64,000 nt of DNA from Ruania alba (GTDB taxonomy: Bacteria > Actinomycetota > Actinomycetes > Actinomycetales > Beutenbergiaceae): contig NZ_FNTX01000002.1 of assembly GCF_900105765.1 (NCBI RefSeq), positions 1,240,001 to 1,304,000 of the forward strand, read 5' to 3'. The translations under genes and the position numbers were made by a program. The notes under the pieces are model-generated. The model saw only the letters and a list, made by a program, of their open reading frames with translations, was not told the origin of the DNA and did no database searches. This document shows positions 53,529-61,124 of this stretch, piece after piece. Each line of letters begins with the position of its first letter. Position 1 is the first letter of the stretch.

Positions 53529-54322
53529 GGCGTCGATGATGCCGCAGGCAATCCGTCGGGGTGCGTATCGAGCTCGCTCGCCGCGTCGCGATCGAGGAAC
53601 CAGCGGGCGCCGGGGTGCTCTTGCAAGCGGCTCGCCGGGCAAGCCGGCTCCACCGGACCGGTCAGTGCCCGGGCCACCGCAGGTGCCTTCTGGCTGCCGA
53701 CGACCGTGCACACCATCGTGGCGGCGGAGGCGAGGGCCGGCACCGTCAGCGTGAGCGCCCGCGAGGGTACCTCCGAGACGTCGGCGAACAGCCCGTCGTC
53801 GACCTGCTGCTGCCGGGATACCAGGTCCAGCGTGACCTCCCGCACCCAGCCGGGGTCCGCGAAGTCCGCGATCTCCGGCTCGTTAAAGGCGATGTGCCCG
53901 TTGACGCCCACGCCGAGACACGTCACGTCGACCGGTGCTCGGGTAAGCAAGGCGCTGTACCGGGCGATCTCGGCCGCGCTGTCGTGGGCATCGGCGCGGA
54001 TGCGTTCAAAACCGGGGAGAGCGGTGAGCGGGAGGCGGTCGGCGAGCCACTGGCCGAAGGCCTGCGGCCGGTCCATGGCCAGGTCGAGGTACTCGTCCAT
54101 GTGGAAGGAGGAGACCTTCGACCAGTCGATGCGTTCGTCTCTCGAGAGCTCGGCCAGCATCGCCTCCTGGGACGGGGCGCTGGCGAAGACCACGCGTGCC
54201 GATCCGTGATCCTGGATAGCCCCGATGATCGCTGCGGCGGCGTGCTGGGCCGCTGCGCGAGCGGTCTCCTCCACGGTGGCCCCCATGATGACCCGTGGCT
54301 CCAGCTCGTCGGTGACGGGCAT
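53525..54322 (-). CDS. nagB: Glucosamine-6-phosphate deaminase-family protein
   Basis: 265 residues from ATG 54322 (AAAGGA upstream). NagB/SugarP-isomerase fold: VVFASAPSQEAML where NagB has the phosphate loop, SSFHMDEYLDL (the conserved Asp-Glu-Tyr of the family), and CLGVGVNGHIAFNEP with the catalytic Asn/His segment. It would convert GlcN-6-phosphate to fructose-6-phosphate and ammonia, following NagA in the same operon. The phosphate loop is diverged (SAPSQ instead of GSTP), so a related amino-sugar phosphate is possible. Confidence 0.88.
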   Translation of the reverse strand: MPVTDELEPRVIMGATVEETARAAAQHAAAAIIGAIQDHGSARVVFASAPSQEAMLAELSRDERIDWSKVSSFHMDEYLDLAMDRPQAFGQWLADRLPLTALPGFERIRADAHDSAAEIARYSALLTRAPVDVTCLGVGVNGHIAFNEPEIADFADPGWVREVTLDLVSRQQQVDDGLFADVSEVPSRALTLTVPALASAATMVCTVVGSQKAPAVARALTGPVEPACPASRLQEHPGARWFLDRDAASELDTHPDGLPAASSTP

Positions 54323-54337
54323 GTCATTCCTTTCGCT

Positions 54338-54351
54338 TGCAAGCGGTTGCA
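54338..54351. promoter_or_regulatory. LacI-type operator upstream of nagB
   Basis: TGCAAGCGGTTGCA, the classic LacI/GalR-family pattern TGCAAnCGnTTGCA. It overlaps a second perfect palindrome, CGCTTGCAAGCG (54334-54345), and lies between the -10 element and the nagB start, where a bound repressor would block transcription. Confidence 0.8.
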
Positions 54352-54353
54352 CT

Positions 54354-54382
54354 ACTCTAGTGTGGCGTTGTTCTACGGTCAA
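54354..54382 (-). promoter_or_regulatory. Promoter of nagBA
   Basis: On the minus strand TTGACC (54382-54377), a 17-base spacer, and TAGAGT (54359-54354), immediately followed by the LacI operator. The start codon is 32 bases beyond the -10. Confidence 0.6.
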
Positions 54383-54427
54383 TCGGTTCCGGTGGCGCGG
54401 TGGTGCCGTCCTGGCGAGGTCGACGGG

Positions 54428-55501
54428 CTAGGCCAGCCAGCGGTCAAGGTTCTCCGCGATGAACTCGTCGTCGCGCAGATGGGGGTAGGCCGCCCAGATG
54501 CGGTCGATCTCCTCGGCTTGCCCGGGGGAGAGGCCCTCGCTCTCGTCGAGGAAGACCAGATTCTCCAGCAGGCCCTGCCGGCGCAGGATCTCGTGGATAC
54601 CCGGGATACAGCCGGCGAAACTGTTCGCGGCATCGAAGATCACCCCGTTGGCATCGGTGAGCGCGGGGTTGATCCGCAGCAGGGTCGCCAGCGCCTCGCC
54701 GTCCCCCTGCTTGGCGCGGCCGGCGAGCGCCAGTGTGTCGACGGCGCCGCCCACCCACACTGCCCATTGCCCGAGCAGCCCGCCGACGATCTCCATCTGC
54801 CTGGTCTCGCCGCTGGTGGTCTGAGCCGGGAACGAGGTGAGCAGATCCATCACGATGTGATCGTCGTTCCCCGTGTACAGGGCCACCTCATCGGCGCGGT
54901 CGGACCGGGCAACACCTTGGATCACATCGAGCGTGGCGTAGCGGTCGAACGGGGCGATCTTGATGCCCACGACGTTCGGCAGCGCGGCCAGTCGCTCCCA
55001 GAAGGAGCGGGCGAGCCGCGTGCCCCCGACGGCGGGCTGGAGGTAGAAGCCGATCACCGGCAGCACGGCAGCGACCGCCGCGGCGCGCTCGATCAGATCG
55101 TCCTCGCTCGCGTCACCGACGCCGTAGGGCGAGAGCAGCACGAGGTCGTAGCCGAGGGACGCGGCGAGCTCGGCCTCGCGCACCGCCTGCCGAATCGGGC
55201 CGGTGATGCCGGCCACGAGCAGGGGGTTCTCGGCCGGGTACTCCCGGGCGACGTCGGCCGTGAGCGTGAGGACGGGTTCGAGCAGGTGTTGATGCGAATC
55301 GTGGATGGCGAACTGCGTCGAGTGCACGGCCACCGCGAGTCCGAGCGCCCCGGACTCGATCTGGTAGCGACCCAGCGCTCGCTGTCGGCGCTCATCGAGT
55401 CTGCGGTCGCTCGTCAGCGCGAGCGGGTGGGCGGGGATGACGCCACCGGCCCGGAAACGGGCGACGGCGGGCGAGGCGTCGAGTGCTGTCGCGGTGGTCA
55501 T
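54428..55501 (-). CDS. Dihydrodipicolinate-synthase-family aldolase/lyase-like protein
   Basis: 357 residues. TIM-barrel with GVIPAHPLALTSDRRLDERRQRAL, VAGITGPIRQAVREAELAASLGYDLVLLSPYG, GFYLQPAVGG and VGIKIAPFDRY, in which the Lys corresponds to the Schiff-base lysine of DHDPS/NanA/KDPG-type enzymes. It is longer than NanA or DapA (about 300). Its ATG shares one base with the stop of the epimerase-like gene (TGATG), so the two form an operon. It would split or form a carbon-carbon bond in a keto sugar acid; the substrate is unknown. Confidence 0.85.
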   Translation of the reverse strand: MTTATALDASPAVARFRAGGVIPAHPLALTSDRRLDERRQRALGRYQIESGALGLAVAVHSTQFAIHDSHQHLLEPVLTLTADVAREYPAENPLLVAGITGPIRQAVREAELAASLGYDLVLLSPYGVGDASEDDLIERAAAVAAVLPVIGFYLQPAVGGTRLARSFWERLAALPNVVGIKIAPFDRYATLDVIQGVARSDRADEVALYTGNDDHIVMDLLTSFPAQTTSGETRQMEIVGGLLGQWAVWVGGAVDTLALAGRAKQGDGEALATLLRINPALTDANGVIFDAANSFAGCIPGIHEILRRQGLLENLVFLDESEGLSPGQAEEIDRIWAAYPHLRDDEFIAENLDRWLA

Positions 55502-56517
55502 CAGAACTTCCCGTCTCGTTGCTGGAACTTGGTGGGCTTGCCGAGCGTCTCGCCACCGGAGGCGACCCAGTCGGCGGTGGCCGTGATGAGCTGATCGAGC
55601 GTGAGCGCCGGGTAGCCGAACAAGCCGTGGCACCGGGCGGCATTGGCGAGCAGTGCGGTGGGTGCCGCCTCGCCGGTGAACTCGACCTCGCGTCCCATCC
55701 GTTCGGCGAGCTGACTCGCCACCTGGCGGATCGAGATCGTCTCCGGTCCGGTGAGGTTGAGCACGAACGGGGGCACATCTGCGTGCAGCAACGAGCGCAG
55801 CACCACCTCGTTGGCGTAGCCCTGCCACACCACGTTCGCGAATCCGGTGGTCACGTCGACCGGCCGGCCGGCCATGATCTCGCGGGCGATGTCCACCAGT
55901 ACCCCGTAGCGCATCTCGACGGCGTAGTTCAGCCTGATCAGGGAGGTGGGGGTGTGCGTGGTGCCGGCCAGGTGGGTGAGCACGCGCTCCCGGCCCAGGC
56001 AGGACATCGCATAGTCTCCGACCGGACCGAGCGAGTCGCCTTCGCGGGAGCCGCCGCCGGCCACCGGCACGAGCGGATAGACATTCCCCGTGGACAGGGC
56101 TGCGATCCGGGAACCGGCGTAGCGCTGCGCCACGCGTCCGGGCAGGTAGGCGTTCGTGGCCCACGTGGCGGCCTCAGCTCCGGTGCTGCCGAACTTGGCG
56201 CCCACGAGGAAGACGACGTTCGCCGCATCGGGGAGGTCGTCGAGCGCGCGGTCGTCGCTGAGGTCGGCGGACACGATCCGCGCACCCGTTCGCTCGATCG
56301 TCTCTCGAGACGACGCGCTGCCGTAGCGGGAGACCGCGTAGACCGTCGCACCGGTTCCTGCGCGCTCGATCGCGCGCACGGCCAGTGAGACCAGGCTGGG
56401 GCCGAGCTTGCCGCCCGCGCCGAGGACGACCAGGTCGCCGTCGAGGGCGCGCATGTCACGAATGAGCCCGTCGCTGGGCACCGCGAGGGCCTCCTCGAGC
56501 TCGTGCAGAGTCTTCAT
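55501..56517 (-). CDS. NAD-dependent epimerase/dehydratase-family (extended SDR) protein
   Basis: 338 residues. After a short N-terminal helix, GDLVVLGAGGKLGPSLV is a Rossmann GxGGxxG loop; then NVVFLVGAKFGSTGAEAATWATNAYLPG and ALSTGNVYPLV suggest an extended SDR sugar epimerase or dehydrogenase, although the YxxxK motif is not obvious (DYAMSCLGRER occupies that position). First gene of a two-gene operon with the aldolase-like gene. The start has only a weak ribosome binding site. It is divergent from the Gfo/Idh/MocA gene, with the LacI operator between them. Confidence 0.82.
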   Translation of the reverse strand: MKTLHELEEALAVPSDGLIRDMRALDGDLVVLGAGGKLGPSLVSLAVRAIERAGTGATVYAVSRYGSASSRETIERTGARIVSADLSDDRALDDLPDAANVVFLVGAKFGSTGAEAATWATNAYLPGRVAQRYAGSRIAALSTGNVYPLVPVAGGGSREGDSLGPVGDYAMSCLGRERVLTHLAGTTHTPTSLIRLNYAVEMRYGVLVDIAREIMAGRPVDVTTGFANVVWQGYANEVVLRSLLHADVPPFVLNLTGPETISIRQVASQLAERMGREVEFTGEAAPTALLANAARCHGLFGYPALTLDQLITATADWVASGGETLGKPTKFQQRDGKF

Positions 56518-56626
56518 CACAGGTTCCAGTTCGTTGGGAGCGAGTGCCGCACTGTGCCGCTGCGGTGGTCGCGGCTGCGCCCGGCATCGGGACGCTGGCG
56601 ACCGCTGCGCGGCCATGGCGGACACG

Positions 56627-56642
56627 GTACGGATCCGTGCCC
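56627..56642. promoter_or_regulatory. Second palindrome beside the LacI operator
   Basis: GGTACGGATCCGTGCC, symmetrical at 14 of 16 positions, five bases before the LacI operator in the divergent promoter region. Could bind another regulator; function unknown. Confidence 0.35.
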
Positions 56643-56647
56643 AAAAA

Positions 56648-56661
56648 TGCAACCGATTGCA
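56648..56661. promoter_or_regulatory. LacI-type operator in the epimerase / Gfo-Idh-MocA divergent promoter
   Basis: TGCAACCGATTGCA, identical to the site at 62666 and differing at two positions from the nagB site. It lies 131 bases from the start of the minus-strand epimerase and 46 bases upstream of the Gfo/Idh/MocA start, so one bound dimer could control both. Confidence 0.8.
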
Positions 56662-56706
56662 GCATCGATATGAGAACCTGGGTGAACCAGACGATTGGAG
56701 GACGTT

Positions 56707-57726
56707 GTGGGCGAGTCCGTGCGTGTAGGTGTCGTCGGAGCGGGAGCGAACACCCGGCGCCACCACCTGCCCAAGCTGCAGGCCATCGACGGTGTCGAGG
56801 TGGTCGCCGTCGCCAACCGGAGCCGGGCATCGGGGAGCCGGGTGGCTGAGGAGTTCGGGATTCCCGTGGTCCATGACCACTGGCAGGATCTCGTCGGCCA
56901 TGCTGACGTGGACGCCGTCGTGATCGGGACCTGGCCGAACATGCATGAGCCGGTCACCGTGGCTGCACTGCGGGCGGGGCACCATGTGCTGTGCGAGGCG
57001 CGGATGGCGCGCGACTTGGCCGAGGCTCGCCGGATGCTCGCCACGGCGCGCACGCACCCGAAGCAGACGGCGCAGCTCGTGCCGGCGCCGTTCACGCTGC
57101 CCTATGACGATGCTATTTCCCGCCTGATCGGCGAGGGAGCGATCGGGGAACTGGTCGGCGTGGACGTGACGATGCGGACCGGGTACGCGGACCGCCAGGC
57201 ACCTCGCAGCTGGCGTCAGGACGTCGACATCAGTGGCCTCAACGTGATGACGCTGGGAATCTGGTACGAGCAGGTGATGCGCTGGGTCGGGGAGGCGACG
57301 CGCGTCTCAGCGCTCGCGCGCACGGTCGTCCCGGTGCGACCGGATGGTGCTGGTGGGACTGTCGCCGTCGACGTGCCGGACCACGTCGATCTCATCGGGG
57401 AATTGGCCGGGGGTGGTCAGTTGCGGATGACGATCAGTCAGGTGAGCCGGTCGGCCGGGAACGGCGTGCACATGCTCGGAACCGACGGCACGCTGACCTT
57501 CGCTGACGGGGAGCTGACGATTCAGCGGCGGGACGCCGAACCGGAGGCGGTTCCGCCCGACGCCGCGGCCGGATGGCGGGTCGAAGAGGAGTTCGTGGCA
57601 GCGATCCGCGGCACCGAGCAGGTGCGCCGGACGACCTTCGAGGATGGCGTGCGCTATATGCGATTCACCGAAGCGGTGCATCGGAGCACGCGTGAGCACC
57701 GGCAGGTCTCGTTGAGTGAGCTGTGA
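56707..57726 (+). CDS. Gfo/Idh/MocA-family oxidoreductase
   Basis: 339 residues from GTG 56707, chosen because TTGGAGGA ends about five bases before it. N-terminal Rossmann domain (VRVGVVGAGANTRRHHLPKL; VVAVANRSRASG; ADVDAVVIGTWPNMHEPVTVAALRAGHHVLCEARMARDLAEA) with the usual EKP motif replaced by EAR, so the catalytic lysine is missing. C-terminal alpha/beta domain ends RYMRFTEAVHRSTREHRQVSL. Family members oxidise or reduce sugars, inositols and amino sugars with NAD(P). It is divergent from the epimerase-aldolase operon and shares its operator, suggesting joint action on one sugar. The absent Lys means a different or non-canonical reaction. Confidence 0.88.
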   Translation: MGESVRVGVVGAGANTRRHHLPKLQAIDGVEVVAVANRSRASGSRVAEEFGIPVVHDHWQDLVGHADVDAVVIGTWPNMHEPVTVAALRAGHHVLCEARMARDLAEARRMLATARTHPKQTAQLVPAPFTLPYDDAISRLIGEGAIGELVGVDVTMRTGYADRQAPRSWRQDVDISGLNVMTLGIWYEQVMRWVGEATRVSALARTVVPVRPDGAGGTVAVDVPDHVDLIGELAGGGQLRMTISQVSRSAGNGVHMLGTDGTLTFADGELTIQRRDAEPEAVPPDAAAGWRVEEEFVAAIRGTEQVRRTTFEDGVRYMRFTEAVHRSTREHRQVSLSEL

Positions 57727-57733
57727 CGAGACT

Positions 57734-57753
57734 GTGGTGACAGGCTCCACCAC
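57734..57753. terminator. Small hairpin after the Gfo/Idh/MocA gene
   Basis: GTGGTG (57734-57739) pairs with CACCAC (57748-57753) around an eight-base loop, in the gap between this gene and the convergent toxin gene. Short stem, no T-run, so weak. Confidence 0.3.
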
Positions 57754-57782
57754 GTCGCCACGGTGAGGGCCATCGCATCGCG

Positions 57783-58097
57783 CTACAGGCTCATCACCAC
57801 ACGCAGCGCGGCGTCGACCGCGCGCAACTCATCGAAGCCCAGGTGCCCGATCCGGTCGCCGAGCCGGCTCGGATCGACTGCGCTCGCCTGTTCGGCGAGG
57901 ACGCGAGTTTCGATGCCGTCGATCTCAACGCTCGGGCGGAATGTGGCAGGGCGTGCCGACGTCGACGTGGGAGCGACCAGCCAGGTCGACAGGAGATGCA
58001 GATCATCGGACTGCACAACGACTGCGTAGCGAGATCTCTGCTGTTCGTGACCCCGGGTACCGCGGGGTGCGCGTAGACGGTAGACATCACCACGCAC
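57783..58097 (-). CDS. MazF/PemK-family toxin
   Basis: 104 residues from GTG 58097, which overlaps the antitoxin stop by 11 bases. MRGDVYRLRAPRGTRGHEQQRSRYAVVVQSDDL is the characteristic N-terminus, followed by LVAPTSTSARPATFRP and the C-terminal helix. MazF proteins cut mRNA at short sequences; the antitoxin encoded upstream blocks it. The open frame runs further upstream, but the overlap with the antitoxin and the family length favour this start. Confidence 0.85.
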   Translation of the reverse strand: MRGDVYRLRAPRGTRGHEQQRSRYAVVVQSDDLHLLSTWLVAPTSTSARPATFRPSVEIDGIETRVLAEQASAVDPSRLGDRIGHLGFDELRAVDAALRVVMSL

Positions 58098-58320
58098 GCA
58101 GAGACTCCATGTCGCGCAAAACCTGCGCGGCCTCAGCACGGTCATCGGGATCCGCAGCCAGAGCCTCAGCCTCGGTCCGTAGCCGGGACTTCGCATGCTT
58201 GGCAGCCGCCTCGACCAAGGCATCGCGCACCGCCTGCGACACGGGAGTTCCATCGGAGGTCAACTCATCGAGTGCGAGCCGAGCCTCATCATCGGGACGG
58301 AATGTGATCGTTGCGGCCAC
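58087..58320 (-). CDS. Ribbon-helix-helix-type antitoxin (partner of the MazF-like toxin)
   Basis: 77 residues, GTG start at 58320. MAATITFRPDDEARLALDELTSDG, with a short DNA-binding strand followed by helices (PVSQAVRDALVEAAAK), then an acidic toxin-binding tail (LAADPDDRAEAAQVLRDME). First gene of the pair, overlapping the toxin. An inverted repeat at 58329-58349 just upstream is the likely autoregulatory site. Confidence 0.82.
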   Translation of the reverse strand: MAATITFRPDDEARLALDELTSDGTPVSQAVRDALVEAAAKHAKSRLRTEAEALAADPDDRAEAAQVLRDMESLRAW

Positions 58321-58328
58321 AACTTGAG

Positions 58329-58349
58329 TGTCTCACGAGATGTAAGACA
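58329..58349. promoter_or_regulatory. Inverted repeat upstream of the antitoxin gene
   Basis: TGTCTCAC (58329-58336) and GTAAGACA (58342-58349), seven of eight bases complementary, five-base spacer. It starts nine bases before the antitoxin GTG, the usual place for toxin-antitoxin autorepression. Confidence 0.5.
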
Positions 58350-58434
58350 TTTCGAGAGAAGGCCCGCGGAGGGCATGTTGCGCCGCCAGTTGGTGGCGTG
58401 ATTGCGGCGGGAAGTCGTTCGATTGACACGTGGT

Positions 58435-58794
58435 TCAGTCGGACTTCGGTGGGCGCTCGTTCCCGGTAGAGAGTGCATTGCGCATACGTTGGACCGCGTC
58501 CGCCAGCGGCTGCAGGTCCTTGTCGATCACGGCTTGAACGACGCCGGGACTGGTCGAGAAGTAGTGGTGGGCCAGGAAGTCCCGCATTCCTGCGATGTCA
58601 CGCCACCTGATTCCGGGTTCAGTGTCAGTGATCTCGGCGGTCAGCGACTTCACTGCCTCGCCGATCTCAAGGAGTCTCATCGCGACGGCATCCATCACAA
58701 GTTCGCGTGAGATCGGGCCGTGCCGCAGGTGCGAGTGGATCGCGGCGATGGCGTCCGCGATGTCGTTCAGGCGGTCGATGTCTGAGCGCCTCAC
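58435..58794 (-). CDS. HepT-like (DUF86) toxin/ribonuclease
   Basis: 119 residues, all helical. Contains RDFLAHHYF, the RxxxxHxY motif of HepT ribonucleases within a HEPN fold. It overlaps the nucleotidyltransferase gene by four bases. In known pairs the partner adenylylates the HepT tyrosine to neutralise it (family knowledge). Both components look intact. Confidence 0.9.
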   Translation of the reverse strand: MRRSDIDRLNDIADAIAAIHSHLRHGPISRELVMDAVAMRLLEIGEAVKSLTAEITDTEPGIRWRDIAGMRDFLAHHYFSTSPGVVQAVIDKDLQPLADAVQRMRNALSTGNERPPKSD

Positions 58795-59120
58795 AGCGCG
58801 ACCAGGTCCTTGGCCGCTCGCTCGCGCACTCGTTCCTTGAGTCCGTCGCGCGGGACCAGGTCGACATGGACACCGAGGAGATCCTCGAGCGCATGCTGAA
58901 TGCCAATGAGGTCGATGATGCTGGTGCCCGGCGGGATGTCGACCAAGATGTCGACGTCGCTGTTCTCGTGGTCGTCCCCTCGGGCGGTGCTGCCGAAGAT
59001 CTCTGGGTTGGTCAGCCCATGGCGCCGCATCACCCGGCGCAACTCGCTACGGTGTGCGGCTACCCGCCGGCCCGTAGAGCCGCTGAACGGCCCTTGGGCT
59101 GGCGATGAGAGTTCGGGCAT
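58791..59120 (-). CDS. MntA-like minimal nucleotidyltransferase antitoxin
   Basis: 109 residues. GSTARGDDHENSDVDILVD is the nucleotidyltransferase active-site pattern GSxARG...DxD; about 85 residues remain on either side. First gene of the HepT/MntA pair. It lies 57 bases from the LacI stop and reads in the same direction. Confidence 0.9.
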   Translation of the reverse strand: MPELSSPAQGPFSGSTGRRVAAHRSELRRVMRRHGLTNPEIFGSTARGDDHENSDVDILVDIPPGTSIIDLIGIQHALEDLLGVHVDLVPRDGLKERVRERAAKDLVAL

Positions 59121-59177
59121 GACCCTATCGTATCGGTGGGTCCGATCCGGGGCCCTCGCTCTGGCCAGCTGTCGCCG

Positions 59178-60185
59178 TCAGACCCTCCCCGTCGTCCCCC
59201 GCGCCGCGTACTCCCCTGACAACTTCTGATTCCCTGGCGCTCCACCCGCGCTGACCTCGCTCAGCAGCGTCACCGCGCGGGTGCCCAGCTCCTCGAACGG
59301 AGCGGTGACAGTGCTCAACTGCGGTGTCAGGGTGCGCGCAAGGAGCACGTCGTCGCAGCCGATGATGCTGCGATCGTTCGGGACGGACAGGCCCTGCTCG
59401 TCGAGCCCGCCGACCACCCCGCAGGCAAGGTAGTCATCGAAGGCCATGATCGCCGTCGCCCCGCTCGAAGCGATTGCCTCCGCTGCGTGCCAGCCGGCCT
59501 CGTACGTGGCTTCGACGGGTCCCAGCTCGACGAGCTCGACATCGGCCGAGGTCTGCTGCGCCCAGGAGCGGACGGCGTTCGTCCGCTGACTTGCCGCCCA
59601 GGATCCTGCGGGTCCGCGAAGCAGCAGGATCCTGCGGTGACCGAGCTCGACCAGGTGGTCACCCGCCTCCCGCAGAGCTGCAGAGTTGTCACAGGTCACC
59701 GAGGGAATGCCGCGGACCGCCCGGTTGACCAGCACCGTCGGCGTCGACCCAACCGCTGCCTGCAGGTCCTTGGTGGCCAGGCGAGGTGAAGCGACGATCA
59801 GTCCGTCGACCTGGGCGCTGAGGCGCTTGAGTTGGTCGGCGGCCTTCTGACCGCCGGACTCGGCGTCGAGCAGCATCACCGACGCATCCGACGCACTCGC
59901 CGCGCGCTCGACCGCTCGGACCAGTGGCGGGAAGAAGGGGTTGGTGATGTCCAGCACCACCAGGCCGATCAGTCCGGTGCGCCCGGTGGCGAGCCCGCGG
60001 GCGGCGCGGTTGAGCTCGTATCCCTGGGCCGCCGCAGTCGCGAGGATCCGCTCGCGGACCTTCGTGTTCACCATGTCCGGCCGGGAGAAGGCACGCGAGA
60101 CAGTCGATGCCGAGATGTCGAGCTCTCGCGCGATCGAGTAGATGGTCGCCTTCACGCGTGCGCCCCCTGTCCGTCGTCGGTTCAT
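59178..60185 (-). CDS. LacI-family regulator, probable repressor of the amino-sugar island
   Basis: About 335 residues. HTH: ATIYSIARELDISASTVSRAFSRPDMVN; the effector domain continues VRERILATAAAQGYELNRAARGLATGRTGLIGLVVLDITNP. ATG 60185 has GGGAG ten bases upstream; GTG 60191 and GTG 60155 are alternatives. It follows the hydrolase gene by about 21 bases and is the last gene of the DUF4127-hydrolase-lacI operon, whose promoter region holds a TGCAACCGATTGCA operator, so it is likely autoregulated and controls all three operator sites. Confidence 0.92.
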   Translation of the reverse strand: MNRRRTGGARVKATIYSIARELDISASTVSRAFSRPDMVNTKVRERILATAAAQGYELNRAARGLATGRTGLIGLVVLDITNPFFPPLVRAVERAASASDASVMLLDAESGGQKAADQLKRLSAQVDGLIVASPRLATKDLQAAVGSTPTVLVNRAVRGIPSVTCDNSAALREAGDHLVELGHRRILLLRGPAGSWAASQRTNAVRSWAQQTSADVELVELGPVEATYEAGWHAAEAIASSGATAIMAFDDYLACGVVGGLDEQGLSVPNDRSIIGCDDVLLARTLTPQLSTVTAPFEELGTRAVTLLSEVSAGGAPGNQKLSGEYAARGTTGRV

Positions 60186-60206
60186 CGGCACGATACTCCC
60201 GCAAGG

Positions 60207-61124
60207 TTAGTTCAGGTGGTCGGTGAGCCAGGAAGCGCAGGCGGCGAAGATGTGGTCGGGAAGTGGGTGGCCCGCGTCGTGCATCAGCACGTCGAAGCCT
60301 GCATCGGGCCAGTGCTGCTGCGCACTCTGGGCGATCTCGGCGTTGTGCGAACCGTCCGAAGCTCCACCGCCCGCGTACAGGACGGGGCGAGGGGCGATGA
60401 GTCCGGTGAGTTCGTCCAGATCGCGGTGTCGTGACAGCTGGTCGCCCAGGTACCAGGGGTCGTGCCAGTTCGAGTGCGCGAAGCCCAGGCCTGGTTCGTG
60501 CACCACGGCGGCGCGAATCCGTGGATCGAGGGCGGCGAGGAACAGCGCGTGCTTGCCACCGAGGGAGTGGCCGAGTGTGCCGATTCGATCGGCGTCGACC
60601 CCCGGGATCTCGGTCAGTGCATCGACGGCGAGCAGCAGATCGGCGACGCTGCGGCCCAGGCCGGTGACACCGGGGTGATGCGCTGCGTGTGCCGCGGCCG
60701 GCGGTCCGTATCGCGCGGACAGGTCGGTGGGGCCTTCGCGCTCGGAGAGCATCTCCGCCCACCACGGCACGGCAAGCACTCCGAGGCCGTGTGCGGCGAG
60801 GCGCAGCGCGTAGTCCCGGCCCGGCCCCGGGCGGCTCGCCGGATAGAGCGGGCTTGGCCGGCCCAGCAGCGTGTCCGTGTCGTAGAACGGCACCACCACG
60901 ACGGCGGAGGGCGAGCTGGCATCGGGCGTGAGCAGCACCGCCGTCAGGTCCGCTCCGAAACTGTGCAGGTGCAGCTGGCGCTGCACGCTGCCGTGAGGGC
61001 CGGGTGTCGCCTCGCCAAGCCGCCACGATCCGTTGACGGGGCGGCGTGCGCCGATCCAATTGATCCACGCGGCCCGGTCGGTGGGATCGGTGGTGTGAGC
61101 AGACCCGTGGCCGGCGGCACTCAT
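60207..61124 (-). CDS. Alpha/beta hydrolase (dienelactone-hydrolase/acetylxylan-esterase-like)
   Basis: 305 residues from ATG 61124, overlapping the DUF4127 stop by four bases. Nucleophile elbow GHSLGGKHALF and a C-terminal DAGHPLPDH histidine; VVVVPFYDTDTLLGRP is the oxyanion region. Cytoplasmic, no signal peptide. Probably an esterase acting on an acylated sugar or similar intermediate; the exact substrate is not known. Middle gene of an operon whose other members are a DUF4127 protein and the LacI regulator. Confidence 0.85.
   Translation of the reverse strand: MSAAGHGSAHTTDPTDRAAWINWIGARRPVNGSWRLGEATPGPHGSVQRQLHLHSFGADLTAVLLTPDASSPSAVVVVPFYDTDTLLGRPSPLYPASRPGPGRDYALRLAAHGLGVLAVPWWAEMLSEREGPTDLSARYGPPAAAHAAHHPGVTGLGRSVADLLLAVDALTEIPGVDADRIGTLGHSLGGKHALFLAALDPRIRAAVVHEPGLGFAHSNWHDPWYLGDQLSRHRDLDELTGLIAPRPVLYAGGGASDGSHNAEIAQSAQQHWPDAGFDVLMHDAGHPLPDHIFAACASWLTDHLN

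Noticed and set aside
54428-55501. Identification of the DHDPS-like gene as N-acetylneuraminate lyase (nanA)
   Set aside because: NagA and NagB are nearby, which made this tempting, but the protein is longer than NanA, the Schiff-base region reads VGIKIAPFDRY, and there is no nanE, nanK or sialidase in the window.
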